Shown: positions 9,860 to 19,443, counted from the stretch's first letter. The stretch: DNA of 64,000 nucleotides from Gemmobacter lutimaris (GCF_003570715.1 NZ_QXXQ01000001.1:372001-436000), one strand, 5' to 3'. Notes: a model not told the origin generated them from the letters alone. Numbers and translations are program-made.

Positions 9860-9887
9860 ACCTTCTGAAAGCCCGCATTGTGGTTTA

Positions 9888-9961
9888 CCTTGGCCATAAT
9901 ATCCCCGCCGGAGGCTCCCGGCCCCACCGGAGACGCCTCCGGCGGGAGTATTTTGCCAAGG
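9888..9961. repeat. Intergenic inverted-repeat element (copy A, complete)
   Basis: A 28-nt left arm (CCTTGGCCATAATATCC then CCGCCGGAGGC) and a 27-nt right arm are near-perfect reverse complements, differing in the A/T-rich middle and by one length change. A 19-nt loop separates them. The CCTTGGCC-N-AAATATCC core recurs at 38394-38411 and 47507-47523. It lies between kynU and kynA, so it may fold in the transcript and modulate read-through. Confidence 0.7.
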
Positions 9962-10100
9962 AGCAGGGGCAAACCGTGCCGCCCCTGTGCCGACCCGCGG
10001 GATGGGTCTGTCTCTGGCGGCGGATCGGCAATGTCTCGGTATTGAACCGGCAGGTGCGCGGCTGACTGCCGCCCTGCCCTTTCAGATACCGGAGCTTGCC

Positions 10101-10934
10101 ATGACCACCTACGACCCCGCCCGCGACGGCGCGCAGATGTCTTTCGACGGCCGCATGTCCTATGGCGATTACCTGCATATCGACACAATCCTGAACGCCC
10201 AGCAATTGCTGACCGGCGCGCATGACGAGATGCTGTTCATCATTCAGCACCAGACATCCGAACTGTGGATGCGGCTGGCGCTGCACGAGCTGGATGCCGC
10301 GCGCCGCGCGATTGCGGCGGACGAGGCGCGCTCTGCCTTCAAGATGCTGACCCGCGTGGCGCGGATCTTCGAGCAGCTCAATTCCGCATGGGATGTGCTG
10401 CGCACCATGACGCCCAGCGAATATACCCGGTTCCGCGACGGGCTGGGCCAAAGCTCGGGCTTCCAGTCCTGGCAATACCGGCTGATCGAATATGCGGTGG
10501 GCAACCGCAATCTGGCCATGCTGCGCCCGCATGCGCATCGTCCCGATCTGACGGCGAAGCTGGAGGCGGAACTGGCGCGTCCCTCGCTTTATGACGAGGC
10601 GCTGCGGCTGCTGGCGCGGAAGGGTCTGCCGGTGCCGGAGGCTGTGCTGGCCCGCGACCTGCGTGCGCCCTGGGTGGCAGATCCGGCGGTGCAGGCGGTC
10701 TGGGAGATCGTTTACCGCGATCCACAGGCGCATTGGGAAGCCTATGAAATGGCCGAGAAGCTGGTGGATTTCGAGGATTACTTCCGGCGCTGGCGCTTCA
10801 ATCATGTGACCACGGTCGAACGCGTAATCGGCTTCAAGCGCGGCACCGGCGGCACGGCGGGTGTCAGCTATCTGCGCCGCATGCTGGAGGTCGAATTGTT
10901 TCCCGAATTGTGGCACCTGCGCACGTCTCTGTGA
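10101..10934 (+). CDS. kynA: Tryptophan 2,3-dioxygenase
   Basis: The heme enzyme (277 aa, normal bacterial length) that opens the indole ring of L-tryptophan to N-formylkynurenine, the first step of the pathway that kynU continues. The substrate-pocket segment [14 protein letters not shown] is near residues 45-58. The heme-ligand region [20 protein letters not shown] is near residue 235 and ends in the conserved GTGG loop. The ATG at 10101 follows GGAGC by 5 nt. An upstream in-frame extension exists but lacks conservation. It is probably co-transcribed with kynU despite the hairpin element in between. Confidence 0.96.
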   Translation: MTTYDPARDGAQMSFDGRMSYGDYLHIDTILNAQQLLTGAHDEMLFIIQHQTSELWMRLALHELDAARRAIAADEARSAFKMLTRVARIFEQLNSAWDVLRTMTPSEYTRFRDGLGQSSGFQSWQYRLIEYAVGNRNLAMLRPHAHRPDLTAKLEAELARPSLYDEALRLLARKGLPVPEAVLARDLRAPWVADPAVQAVWEIVYRDPQAHWEAYEMAEKLVDFEDYFRRWRFNHVTTVERVIGFKRGTGGTAGVSYLRRMLEVELFPELWHLRTSL

Positions 10935-11032
10935 ACAATCCGTGATGGACCGCGACGGAACCCTGCAATATCAGTGGAAGTTGTATATCGGGTTAACGGG
11001 TTCCGTCCGTTCGGATTCGCTGGGAGAAATTG

Positions 11033-12016
11033 ATGCTGCGTAATGTTCTGGCTCTGGTTCTTGGCGGGATGCTTGTGGGCTCCCTCGGGGCCTGCGTGCA
11101 GCCAGCCGTCACCGAGGCGACCAAGTCGCCCGAGCCGGTGGTGAAACAGCCTGTTCCCGAAGACTTCGTGAACAGCTATGTCGCGCGGCAGGACGGCGCT
11201 TTTACCGTGCCCGCCGTGCCGGAAGACAAGATCCCCGCGCAGTTCAAGCGGCAGCTGGTGGATTTCCCGACCAATGATCCGGTCGGCACGATCATCATCA
11301 ACCCGACGAACAAGACACTGCATCTGGTGACCGCGCCGGGCAAGGCGATGCGCTATGGCATCGCGGTCGGTGCCGACGGGTTCCAGTGGGCGGGCGAGGC
11401 GCTGGTGACCAATCGTAAGCACTGGCCGACATGGACCCCGCCGAAAGAGATGATCGAGCGCAAGCCGCAGCTTGAGAAATGGAAGGATGGCCAGCCGGGT
11501 GGTCCGACCAACCCGCTGGGCGCCCGCGCGCTGTATCTGACCACCAACGGCGTCGATTACGGATTCCGCATCCACGGCACGCCGGAATGGAAGTCGATCG
11601 GACGCAATGCCTCGTCCGGCTGTTTCCGCATGATCAATCAGGATGTGATCGACCTTTACGACCGTGTCCCGAATGGTGTGAAGGTCGTGGTGCTGAACGC
11701 AGATGGCTCGCGCCCGACCGCGCTGAAACTGCCGCCGCCGCAACCGAAGAAAGCCGCAGTGAAACCGAAGCAGACACCGAAACCCGCGGCAACGCAGGTC
11801 AAGGCACCGGGGGCACCGGCTCCGGGCTTCCCGACCATGACGGCACCGGCGCTGAACCCGCCTGCCCTTGGTGGAGTGCCCGCCGCACTGGTGGCACCCG
11901 CGCAACCTGCGGTGCCTGCCCCGGCGCCGGCGGCCGTTGTCGTCACGCCGCCCGCAGAACCCGCGCAGGAACCGGCCGCGACCTGTATGCCGACACCGGA
12001 AAAGCCCTGCCCGTAA
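11033..12016 (+). CDS. L,D-transpeptidase (YkuD domain) lipoprotein
   Basis: A 327-residue envelope protein. The N-terminus is a lipoprotein signal with a SLGAC lipobox, predicting a lipidated Cys near residue 21. The YkuD catalytic domain follows, with the active-site motif spread over FRIHGTPEWKSIG and ASSGCFRMIN, and the nucleophilic Cys near residue 197. The last ~90 residues are an Ala/Pro/Lys-rich tail ending in a Cys-containing CMPTPEKPCP. The enzyme would form 3-3 peptidoglycan crosslinks or attach proteins to the wall. The ATG is 5 nt after GGGAGA. A terminator follows. Confidence 0.93.
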   Translation: MLRNVLALVLGGMLVGSLGACVQPAVTEATKSPEPVVKQPVPEDFVNSYVARQDGAFTVPAVPEDKIPAQFKRQLVDFPTNDPVGTIIINPTNKTLHLVTAPGKAMRYGIAVGADGFQWAGEALVTNRKHWPTWTPPKEMIERKPQLEKWKDGQPGGPTNPLGARALYLTTNGVDYGFRIHGTPEWKSIGRNASSGCFRMINQDVIDLYDRVPNGVKVVVLNADGSRPTALKLPPPQPKKAAVKPKQTPKPAATQVKAPGAPAPGFPTMTAPALNPPALGGVPAALVAPAQPAVPAPAPAAVVVTPPAEPAQEPAATCMPTPEKPCP

Positions 12017-12040
12017 CCGGGCTACTGCGAGAAACGGAAA

Positions 12041-12067
12041 AAGGCGCGGCGATTGCCGCGCCTTCTG
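12041..12067. terminator. Terminator between convergent genes
   Basis: AAGGCGCGGC and GCCGCGCCTT form a 10-bp perfect stem with a 4-nt loop, followed by TCTGCTTTC. It lies 24 bp after the L,D-transpeptidase stop. Confidence 0.8.
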
Positions 12068-12111
12068 CTTTCAGGGCTGGATTACAGAGCGCTGGCCCCG
12101 CTCCCGCGTGG

Positions 12112-12894
12112 TCAGGCCGCCCCTGCAAGCCGCCCCGCCCAATCCGCCGCCGCGCGCCCGAAAGCCGCGAACAGCGGCCGCGAGACCGGATCAGCCACGG
12201 CATTCCATTCCGGGTGCCATTGCACAGACAGGGTGAAGCCCGGCGCGTCTTTCACATAAAGCGCCTCGGGCGTGCCATCGGGCGCCTGCCCGTCGATCAC
12301 GATGCGCGGGCCGGGACGGTTGATCCCCTGCCCGTGCAGCGTGTTGGTCATCACCTCCTCCGCGCCCATCAGCCGGGCGAACACCCCGCCGGGGGTAAAA
12401 CGCACCAGATGGCGCAGGGCGAATTTCTCCTCCAGCGTGCCGTCAGGCGGCATGCGGTGGTTCATGCGCCCCGGCAGGTCACGGATTTCCGGGTAAAGCG
12501 TGCCGCCCATGGCCACGTTCACCTCCTGAAAGCCGCGACAGATACCCAGAAAGGGCTGACCCCGGTCCACACAGGCCCGGATCAGCGGCAGGGTGATCGC
12601 GTCGCGCGCGCGTTCAAAGGTGCCATGCGCAGGGGTTTCCGCCTCGCCATATTCGCTGGGATGGACATTTGGCCGCCCGCCGGTCAGCAGGAAGCCATCG
12701 CAGAGATTCAGCAGTTCTTCGACGCAGACAAGGCGCGGGTCTGACGGGATGATCAGCGGCAGGCATCCGGCCACCTGCGCCACCGCCTCGGAATTCATGG
12801 TGCCCCCGGCATGGACCGGATAGCTTTCATTCAGCAGGCTCATGTTTCCGATGATCCCGACGACGGGGCGGCGGCTGGCGGCGTGAACTGGCAT
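12112..12894 (-). CDS. Class I glutamine amidotransferase-like peptidase C26 (gamma-glutamyl-GABA hydrolase family)
   Basis: A 260-residue cytosolic hydrolase of the PuuD type. The start MPVHAASRRPVVGIIGN is family-typical. It contains DGFLLTGGRPNVHPSEY, the nucleophile elbow FLGICRGFQEVNV with Cys119, and the catalytic histidine in SVQWHPEWN near residue 230. These enzymes hydrolyse gamma-glutamyl amides, in E. coli during putrescine breakdown. A polyamine-type importer is encoded at 37-42 kb but is not linked, so a polyamine role is only an inference. A 120-codon upstream in-frame extension is ignored as it is unconserved and crosses the divergent promoter region. Confidence 0.88.
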   Translation of the reverse strand: MPVHAASRRPVVGIIGNMSLLNESYPVHAGGTMNSEAVAQVAGCLPLIIPSDPRLVCVEELLNLCDGFLLTGGRPNVHPSEYGEAETPAHGTFERARDAITLPLIRACVDRGQPFLGICRGFQEVNVAMGGTLYPEIRDLPGRMNHRMPPDGTLEEKFALRHLVRFTPGGVFARLMGAEEVMTNTLHGQGINRPGPRIVIDGQAPDGTPEALYVKDAPGFTLSVQWHPEWNAVADPVSRPLFAAFGRAAADWAGRLAGAA

Positions 12895-13173
12895 GATCTG
12901 GCGGCGTGTCCCTGAAATTTCCCCAAGTCTAGGCCCCTGCTGCCCGGTTTTGAAGCACGAAACCCGGCGATTTCGGTGCAGCAGCGCAGAGCCTGCCGTC
13001 ATTTCATGCAGGCTTTGCGCCCGGTGCACAGGGCAAATGCGCCGCAAAATCCGGCAAAACGCACAACGCTCCCCCGTTCGGGGGATAGGCCGAACCGGCA
13101 TCACGCCGTTAGAACTGCCCGGACCCATCGGGGGATAATCCCTTGTAGCAACAGAAATTTGTGGAGTGCGCTT

Positions 13174-15090
13174 ATGGCCAAGGCCCGTGAGAAGGTGAAA
13201 ACCTGGTTCTCGAATCCCGATGATCTTGACCTGCTGGCCTTTGATGCAACGCAATTGTCGAACGGCAAGATTCTGTTCGCATTCGGCGGCTCCGCCCTGA
13301 TCGATTCAGGCATCTACGCCAATTCGGTGGTTTATACCGCGACACTGAACCTGAAGACCGACAAGCTGGGTTCGATCACGACATCCTCGGTCGAAACCAC
13401 GCCGGGCGGCTTTGCCCCGATCAGCACCTTTCAATATGTCGATCTGGTCGCGGGCACCAAGGGCCGTGCCCTGTTGACAGGGATGTTCTACAACAACCGT
13501 ATCGACGGCGATGATGGCAACTGGTCGCTGGCAACGCAGGCCTATCGTGGCCCCTCGCCGGTTGGCGGCACACGGCTGGAGCCTAATTCGGTGACACCCG
13601 GCCAACCCGAGATCAACCCGGCGACCGACTGGTCCGGGCTGAAGCTGAAGGATGGCAGCTATGCCGTCTTCCACACCCAGCCGGGCGCCAGCATCACCGA
13701 CATCTCGACCGGCATCCTGATGACGAAGTTCAAGGCCAGCGGCGCGCCGGCCGGCAAGGCGAAGCTGGTGGTCGAGGATCACTCGGTCGGCACCAGCCCC
13801 TGGGTCGCGGAGGCAAGCCCCGTCGCCCCTTCGGCTGTGCTGCTGGGCAACGGACGCATCGGGCTGTTCTACAAGGAGGTCGGCTTCGAAACGGTCAACG
13901 GCATCAATTACGCCGACAAGCAGATCACCTATCAGCAGGTCACCGCCACCGGCAAACGCGTCGGCAAGGCCATTGCCATCGACGATACGCTGGCCACCGG
14001 CGTCCTGCTGCCCGAAGCGGTGGGGCTGGATAATGGCCGGGCCGTCGTGACGTGGTATGACGGGGCCGATGGCGGGGCGCACAAGGCGCGGATCATTGCC
14101 GCGAATGGTAAGCTGGCCAGCAAGACCATCGTGCTGAACGAGGACGGCCAAAACAGCTGGACCGATCTCAAGGCCGTCGCGCTGGCACAGAATACCTTCG
14201 CACTGAGCTGGTTCGACAGTGACAACAAGCTGTGGCTGGGTCAGGTATTCGACGGCGACGGCTCGGCCCGCACCGGGCGCTTCCTGCTGACCGACAATGG
14301 CGCCGATCTTTCGGTGGTCGATGGCGAAAAGAACGAGGGTGGCATCATCCGGCAGGGCCAGGGATTCCTTGGCTGGACCATCGGACGGGAAACCGAACTG
14401 ACAAAGGAGCATCTGGACGGGCAGGCCTTCAAGCTGGATGCCACCATCGGCACCGAGCGCGCGGGCAACGGGCGTGGCAACACGCTGAACGGCACCACCA
14501 AGGATGACATCCTGGATGGGCGCGGCGGCAAGGACAAGCTGGATGGACGCGCGGGCAACGACCTTCTCACCGGCGGCGATGGCAACGACAGGCTCAAGGG
14601 GGGCGCGGGTTTCGACTGGCTCACCGGCGATGCGGGCAATGACACGCTGGACGGTGGCAGCGGCACCGATGTGCTTTATGGCGGTGCGGGCCGCGACCGC
14701 ATGATCGGCGGCACAGGGAATGACCGGATTCATGGCGGTGAAGGGGCTGATAGCTTGTCTGGCGGCAAGGGTGCGGATCACTTCATCTTTACCTCACGCC
14801 TTGAAAGCTTTCGCTTCGTCTTTGACGAGGGCGGCGACACGATCACCGATTTCCGTTCGGGCCAGGGCGACAGGCTGGTCTTTTCGGGCTTCGGCGGCGC
14901 GAGTGTGTTCAGCCCGCTGCCCAATGGAACCGCAGCCAACCCCACCGAGATCGGGTTCTATTTCAACACGAAAACCCATGTGCTCAGCTATGACCGCGAC
15001 GGCGCCGGCACCTTCTACGAGCGCCAGACCGTCGCCAAGCTAGTCGGGGTCGACTCGCTGTCCTGGGATGACATGATCCTGCTGGCCTGA
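13174..15090 (+). CDS. RTX (hemolysin-type calcium-binding) secreted protein
   Basis: A 638-residue protein without a signal peptide. The first ~430 residues are a beta-rich region with recurring LxNGR/K-xxx-W/F blocks such as LSNGKILFAFGG, LLGNGRIGLFYKE and LDNGRAVVTWYDG, which looks like a beta-propeller. From about residue 435 to 535 there are tandem nonapeptide RTX repeats (GGDGNDRLKGGAG, GGAGRDRMIGGTG). The C-terminus is the usual type I secretion tail with TITDFRSGQGDRLVFSGF. Export by a type I system is therefore likely, but none is adjacent. The ATG at 13174 has GGAG about 9 nt upstream. What the propeller region binds is unknown. Confidence 0.88.
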   Translation: MAKAREKVKTWFSNPDDLDLLAFDATQLSNGKILFAFGGSALIDSGIYANSVVYTATLNLKTDKLGSITTSSVETTPGGFAPISTFQYVDLVAGTKGRALLTGMFYNNRIDGDDGNWSLATQAYRGPSPVGGTRLEPNSVTPGQPEINPATDWSGLKLKDGSYAVFHTQPGASITDISTGILMTKFKASGAPAGKAKLVVEDHSVGTSPWVAEASPVAPSAVLLGNGRIGLFYKEVGFETVNGINYADKQITYQQVTATGKRVGKAIAIDDTLATGVLLPEAVGLDNGRAVVTWYDGADGGAHKARIIAANGKLASKTIVLNEDGQNSWTDLKAVALAQNTFALSWFDSDNKLWLGQVFDGDGSARTGRFLLTDNGADLSVVDGEKNEGGIIRQGQGFLGWTIGRETELTKEHLDGQAFKLDATIGTERAGNGRGNTLNGTTKDDILDGRGGKDKLDGRAGNDLLTGGDGNDRLKGGAGFDWLTGDAGNDTLDGGSGTDVLYGGAGRDRMIGGTGNDRIHGGEGADSLSGGKGADHFIFTSRLESFRFVFDEGGDTITDFRSGQGDRLVFSGFGGASVFSPLPNGTAANPTEIGFYFNTKTHVLSYDRDGAGTFYERQTVAKLVGVDSLSWDDMILLA

Positions 15091-15097
15091 GCGAACG

Positions 15098-15526
15098 TCA
15101 CAACGCCTTGCGGAAGAACACGCGGGAAAATCCCTGATCCACCCGCCGCCCCGTCTCGGTATACCCGAGGCGGGGATAAAGACGCAGCGCGCCTTCCATC
15201 ACGGCATTGGTGTAGAGGGTGACGGCGGGCAACCCCGCCGCATGCGCCTCGGCCTCGCAATGCACGACCAGCCGGGCACCAAGACCGCGGCCCTGCGCCT
15301 CGGGAGCCACGGCCAGCACATCCAGCAGCATCGCGCCATCCTCGGGCCAGCAGGCCATGACGGCGTGCTCCATCAGCCAGACATGCCCGGCGGAAATCAG
15401 CGTCGCATAATCAGCATCCATCGGCGCCGGGCGGCGGCCGATGACGGCAACATAAGGGGCAAAGGCGGCCGCGACCACCGCCTGCACCTGTGCCAGATCA
15501 GCAGGCATGGCGCGGCGCGGGGTCAT
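15098..15526 (-). CDS. GNAT family N-acetyltransferase
   Basis: A 142-residue single-domain acetyltransferase. The acetyl-CoA pyrophosphate loop (motif A) reads LAVAPEAQGRGLGARLV near residues 71-87, and the C-terminal half has the GALRLYPRLGYTETGRR block usual in this superfamily. The substrate is not predictable. Its ATG overlaps the stop of the upstream aminotransferase by 4 bp (15523-15526), so the two genes are translationally coupled and probably belong to one function or pathway. Confidence 0.9.
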   Translation of the reverse strand: MTPRRAMPADLAQVQAVVAAAFAPYVAVIGRRPAPMDADYATLISAGHVWLMEHAVMACWPEDGAMLLDVLAVAPEAQGRGLGARLVVHCEAEAHAAGLPAVTLYTNAVMEGALRLYPRLGYTETGRRVDQGFSRVFFRKAL

Positions 15527-16734
15527 GCGCCCGCCGCCCCGGCCACCACCCGCGCCGCCGCCGTCAGCGCACCAGACCCGTGCGGAATGTCCAGCGCGAT
15601 CATCCCCGCCTCCATCGCCGCCAGCACACCCAGCGTCATATGCGCGTTCACATGGCCCATATGCGCCACGCGCAAAAAGCCGTGATAGGCAGGCTCTGAC
15701 GGCAGCGCCATGCCCAGCCCGATGCCCAGCGTGACACCCGCACGCTGTTCCAGCCAGTCACGCAGGCGGGTGGCGTTGGGCGCAGGGCCAAGGCGCGCCG
15801 CCGTCACCGAATGACCGCGATGCGCCGGGTCGGCCACGTTCAGCGCGATCTCGGGATGCCCTGCGCCCCAGGCGTCAAACGCGGCCCAGACTGTGCGGGC
15901 CAGCGCGGCATGACGTGCCCAGACCGCCTCCAGCCCTTCTTCGGCGATCATGTTCAGGCTTTCGCGCAGACCGAACAGGTGATGCGTCGGCGCGGTGCCC
16001 GCCCAGTATTGCCAGAACTCGGCCGCAGTGGCGCGCGACGTCCAGTTCCAGTAAGGAGTGCGCAGGTCGCTGCCCCGGCACCGCTCCATCGCGCGATCCG
16101 AAAACCACAGCAGCCCCAGCCCCGGCGGCACCATGAGGCCCTTCTGGCTGGCCGCCACCGCCACATCCACACCCCAATCATCCATGAAGAACGCATCACA
16201 GCCCATCGAGGCGATGCAATCCACCGCGAGCAGCGCCGGATGTCCGGCGGCATCAATGGCACGGCGGATGGCGGGGATGTCGTTTTTGACCGAGCTGGCG
16301 GTATCGACATGAGTGACAAGAACCGTCTTGATGCCGTGCCCGGTATCGGCCCGCAGTGCGGCTTCGATCCGGGCCGGATCGGCGGGGGCGGACTTTCCAA
16401 AATCCAACAATTCAGCCTGAACGCCCCGCGCCGCGGCACTTTCTTTCCACCCAATACCGAAAGTTCCGGTAGCTATGACCAATGCGCGATCCCCGCGTGA
16501 GAACAGGTTGGCATTCGCCGCCTCCCATGCGCCATGGCCATTGGCGATGTAGATCGCCACATGCGCCTTGGTGCCCGCCAGCCGCCGCAGATCGGGCCAG
16601 AGGCTTTCCACCATCTCGGGCAGCGCCCCGGCATAGATATTGGGCGCCGCACGGTGCATCGCATTGAGCACACGATCCGGCATGGTCGAAGGGCCGGGAA
16701 TGGCAAGGTAGGGGCGTCCGTTGGCGAGGGTCAT
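15523..16734 (-). CDS. Class V PLP-dependent aminotransferase (alanine-glyoxylate/serine-glyoxylate type)
   Basis: A 403-residue fold-type I PLP enzyme. It starts RPYLAIPGPSTMPDRVLNAM, the canonical opening of the alanine-glyoxylate / serine-pyruvate aminotransferase group. It has VDCIASMGCDAFFMDDWGVDV around the PLP aspartate and the PLP lysine in VAASQKGLMVPPG. The substrate pair is not decidable from sequence. GGAG lies 6 nt before the ATG at 16734. A GNAT gene overlaps its 3' end by 4 bp. It is divergent from the ABC exporter at 16858. A second, more distant class V aminotransferase is encoded at 54883-56007. Confidence 0.9.
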   Translation of the reverse strand: MTLANGRPYLAIPGPSTMPDRVLNAMHRAAPNIYAGALPEMVESLWPDLRRLAGTKAHVAIYIANGHGAWEAANANLFSRGDRALVIATGTFGIGWKESAAARGVQAELLDFGKSAPADPARIEAALRADTGHGIKTVLVTHVDTASSVKNDIPAIRRAIDAAGHPALLAVDCIASMGCDAFFMDDWGVDVAVAASQKGLMVPPGLGLLWFSDRAMERCRGSDLRTPYWNWTSRATAAEFWQYWAGTAPTHHLFGLRESLNMIAEEGLEAVWARHAALARTVWAAFDAWGAGHPEIALNVADPAHRGHSVTAARLGPAPNATRLRDWLEQRAGVTLGIGLGMALPSEPAYHGFLRVAHMGHVNAHMTLGVLAAMEAGMIALDIPHGSGALTAAARVVAGAAGA

Positions 16735-16857
16735 CTGCTTCTCCGCGTGTCCTGCCGAATGGCTACGCCCGCGCAGGGGCGCCGTCAACGCGGGCGCGCG
16801 CTTGCCCTGCCCTTCCGCGCGGGCTATCCCAAGGGCCAGCCGTGACAGGAGCCGCCC

Positions 16858-18612
16858 TTGGCCAGACCGCCGCAAGACCCGCGTTACACCTCGCGCCGCC
16901 TGTTCGGCAGGCTCTGGTCGGGCTACCTGCGCCCCCATGCGGGGCTGATGGCGCTGGCCTTCGGGCTGATGGTGATTGAAGGATCGACGCTCGGCGCGCT
17001 GTCCTGGCTGCTGGAGCCGCTTTTCGACAAGGTTTTCGCCCCCGGCGGGCAAGGCGCGCTGATCTGGGTCGGCCTTGCCATCCTTGGCCTGTTCCTTGTC
17101 CGCGCCGTCACCTCGGTCGCATCGAAAACCACGCTGACGGCGGTGGCGCAGAAAAGCTCTACCGCCATGCAGGTGGATCTTCTGGCGCATGTGCTGCGGC
17201 TTGGGGGCCGGTTCTTTCAGGACAACCCGCCCGGCGCGCTGATGGAGCGGGTGGTGGGCGATACTGCCGCCGTGCAGGGGGTGTGGTCCTCCATCATCAT
17301 CGGGGTTGGACGCGACACCATTGCGCTGGTTTCACTGTTCGCCGTGGCGCTGTCGATCGACGTGCACTGGACGCTGGCGGCGCTGGTGGGGGCGCCGCTA
17401 CTGATCGGCCCGGCGGTGGTGGTGCAGCGCTACATCCGCCGCAAGACCATGCTGATGCGCGAACAGGCGGGCAGCCGCGCCACCCGTCTGGACGAGATCT
17501 TTCACGGCATACAGGCGATCAAGCTGAACCGGATGGAGGAATACCAGACCGGCCGCTTCCGCCGCATCGTCGGCACCATCGTCCGGGCCGAGGTGCGCAC
17601 CGCCTTTGGCCGCTCCACCATCCCGGCGCTGATCGACGTGGTGACCGGCATCGGCTTCTTTACCGTGCTGATGCTGGGTGGCGCTGAAATCGCCGAGGGC
17701 GAGCGCACGACGGGCGAATTCATGTCCTTCTTCACCGCCATGGCGCTGACCTTCCAGCCAATCCGCCGCATCGGTGATCAGGCCGGGGTGTGGCAGGTGG
17801 CCTCTGCCTCGCTGGAGCGTATCTTCCGCCTGTTCGACACCGCGCCGCCCGAACGCCCCCGCGCGGGCGAGGTGGAACCCGGCCGCCCGCCGGTGGGCAT
17901 CGCCTTGACCGACGTCAGCTTCGGCTATGGCGAAACGCCGGTGCTGCGCAGGCTGAGCTTCACGGCCGAACCGGGCCAGATGACCGCCCTTGTCGGTGCC
18001 TCAGGGGCAGGGAAATCCACGGTTTTTCATCTGCTGACCGGCATGGCCGAGCCGCAATCGGGCAGCATCACGCTGAACGGGCGTGACATCGCGGGGATGC
18101 GCCTGTCCGATCTGCGCGCACAATTCGCCGTGGTTTCGCAGGATGCCATGCTGTTCGACGAAACCATCCGCGAGAATGTGACGCTGGGCCGCGACATCGC
18201 GCCCGACCGGCTGGAGCGCGCCTTCGAGGCCGCACATGTCGCCGATTTCCTGCGCGCCCTGCCGGAAGGCGCCGATACCCATGCCGGGCCGCGCGGCTCG
18301 GCCCTGTCGGGCGGGCAACGGCAGCGCGTGGCCATTGCGCGGGCACTGGTGGCCGACGCGCCGGTGCTGCTGCTGGACGAGGCGACCTCGGCGCTGGATG
18401 CGGCGTCCGAGGCCATCGTGTCAGAGGCGCTGAGCCGTCTGGGCAGCGGCCGCACCACGCTGGTCATCGCGCATCGTCTGGCCACCGTCCGCGCGGCTGA
18501 CAAGATCGTGGTGATGGATCGCGGCCGGGTCGTCGAGGAAGGCACGCATGACAGCCTGCTTGAAAAAGGCGGGCTTTATGCCGATCTCTACCGTCTGCAA
18601 TTTCAGGAGTGA
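16858..18612 (+). CDS. ABC-type exporter, MsbA/lipid A-like half transporter
   Basis: A 584-residue fused membrane-plus-ATPase exporter. The N-terminal ~310 residues carry six membrane segments, beginning with GLMALAFGLMVIEGSTLGAL. The C-terminal nucleotide-binding domain has Walker A GASGAGKST near residue 381, signature LSGGQRQRVAIARAL near 483, and Walker B VLLLDEATSALD near 503. Domain organisation matches MsbA-like exporters of lipids or drugs. TTG at 16858 is the likely start because GGAG lies 6 nt upstream and no better ATG exists. ygfZ follows after 3 bp, so the pair is an operon. Confidence 0.92.
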   Translation: MARPPQDPRYTSRRLFGRLWSGYLRPHAGLMALAFGLMVIEGSTLGALSWLLEPLFDKVFAPGGQGALIWVGLAILGLFLVRAVTSVASKTTLTAVAQKSSTAMQVDLLAHVLRLGGRFFQDNPPGALMERVVGDTAAVQGVWSSIIIGVGRDTIALVSLFAVALSIDVHWTLAALVGAPLLIGPAVVVQRYIRRKTMLMREQAGSRATRLDEIFHGIQAIKLNRMEEYQTGRFRRIVGTIVRAEVRTAFGRSTIPALIDVVTGIGFFTVLMLGGAEIAEGERTTGEFMSFFTAMALTFQPIRRIGDQAGVWQVASASLERIFRLFDTAPPERPRAGEVEPGRPPVGIALTDVSFGYGETPVLRRLSFTAEPGQMTALVGASGAGKSTVFHLLTGMAEPQSGSITLNGRDIAGMRLSDLRAQFAVVSQDAMLFDETIRENVTLGRDIAPDRLERAFEAAHVADFLRALPEGADTHAGPRGSALSGGQRQRVAIARALVADAPVLLLDEATSALDAASEAIVSEALSRLGSGRTTLVIAHRLATVRAADKIVVMDRGRVVEEGTHDSLLEKGGLYADLYRLQFQE

Positions 18613-18615
18613 GCC

Positions 18616-19353
18616 ATGCGCCGCCTCATCCGTCTGACCGGCCCCGATACCCTGAGTTTCCTGCAAGGGCTGGTCAGCAATGATGTGCTGGGGCTGAAGG
18701 CGCGCGGCATCGTCTATGCGGCACTGCTGACGCCGCAGGGGCGGTATCTGGCGGATTTCTTCGTGGTCAACACCGGGTCGGAGCTACTGCTGGACCTGCC
18801 GGAAAGCCTTGCTGACGGGGTGATGCGGCGGCTGGCCATGTATCGGCTGCGCGCCGATGTGGCCTTCGCGGCGCCAGATCTGTCCATCAGCCGCGGCATC
18901 GGCGACGCGCCCGAAGGCGCCCTGCCCGATCCGCGCCACCCCGCGCTCGGCTGGCGCTTCTATGGTTCGCCCTTGCCCGACGCCGCGGTGGACTGGGATG
19001 CCATTCGCGTGGCGCATATCATTCCCGAAACCGGGATCGAGTTGATCCCCGACGAGACGCTGATCCTCGAAGCCGGTTTCGAGCGGCTGCATGGCGTCGA
19101 TTTCCGCAAGGGATGTTATGTCGGGCAAGAAGTGACCGCACGGATGAAGCACAAGACCGAGCTGCGCAAGGGCTTGGTTCGCCTGCATATCTCGGGCACT
19201 GCCCCCGTTGGAACGCCGATCCTGATGCCCGACGGGCGCGAGGCCGGGCGGCTGTTTACGCAATCCGGTGGTCAGGCGCTGGCCCAGATGCGGCTGGACC
19301 GTCTGGCAGGCCCCTTGCAGGCCGGAGACGCCATTTTGCGGGCGGACGCATAA
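18616..19353 (+). CDS. ygfZ: YgfZ/GcvT-domain folate-binding protein
   Basis: A 245-residue protein of the GcvT superfamily. The diagnostic YgfZ motif KGCYVGQEVTARM lies near residues 165-177, with the cysteine that defines the family. The N-terminus LTGPDTLSFLQGLVSNDV is also typical. YgfZ proteins help repair or mature iron-sulfur enzymes such as MiaB using a folate. The ATG at 18616 has GGAG that overlaps the stop of the preceding exporter gene (3-bp gap), so it is co-translated with it. The pairing with a transporter has no obvious functional logic. Confidence 0.92.
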   Translation: MRRLIRLTGPDTLSFLQGLVSNDVLGLKARGIVYAALLTPQGRYLADFFVVNTGSELLLDLPESLADGVMRRLAMYRLRADVAFAAPDLSISRGIGDAPEGALPDPRHPALGWRFYGSPLPDAAVDWDAIRVAHIIPETGIELIPDETLILEAGFERLHGVDFRKGCYVGQEVTARMKHKTELRKGLVRLHISGTAPVGTPILMPDGREAGRLFTQSGGQALAQMRLDRLAGPLQAGDAILRADA

Positions 19354-19443
19354 AACGCGAAAATTGACAAGCTTTGCCGCAACATGATTTCGGCGCGGGA
19401 TCGCGCAGCGACCCTTCAAAATCGGCGAAAGTTTGACCAGTTC

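Noticed and set aside
14480-14790. The tandem repeats as a CRISPR or DNA-level repeat array
   Set aside because: The repetition is at protein level (RTX nonapeptides) with variable codons, not identical spaced DNA repeats.
19364-19380. TTGACAAGCTTTGCC as an FNR-type site after ygfZ
   Set aside because: The second half site is missing, so it is not palindromic.
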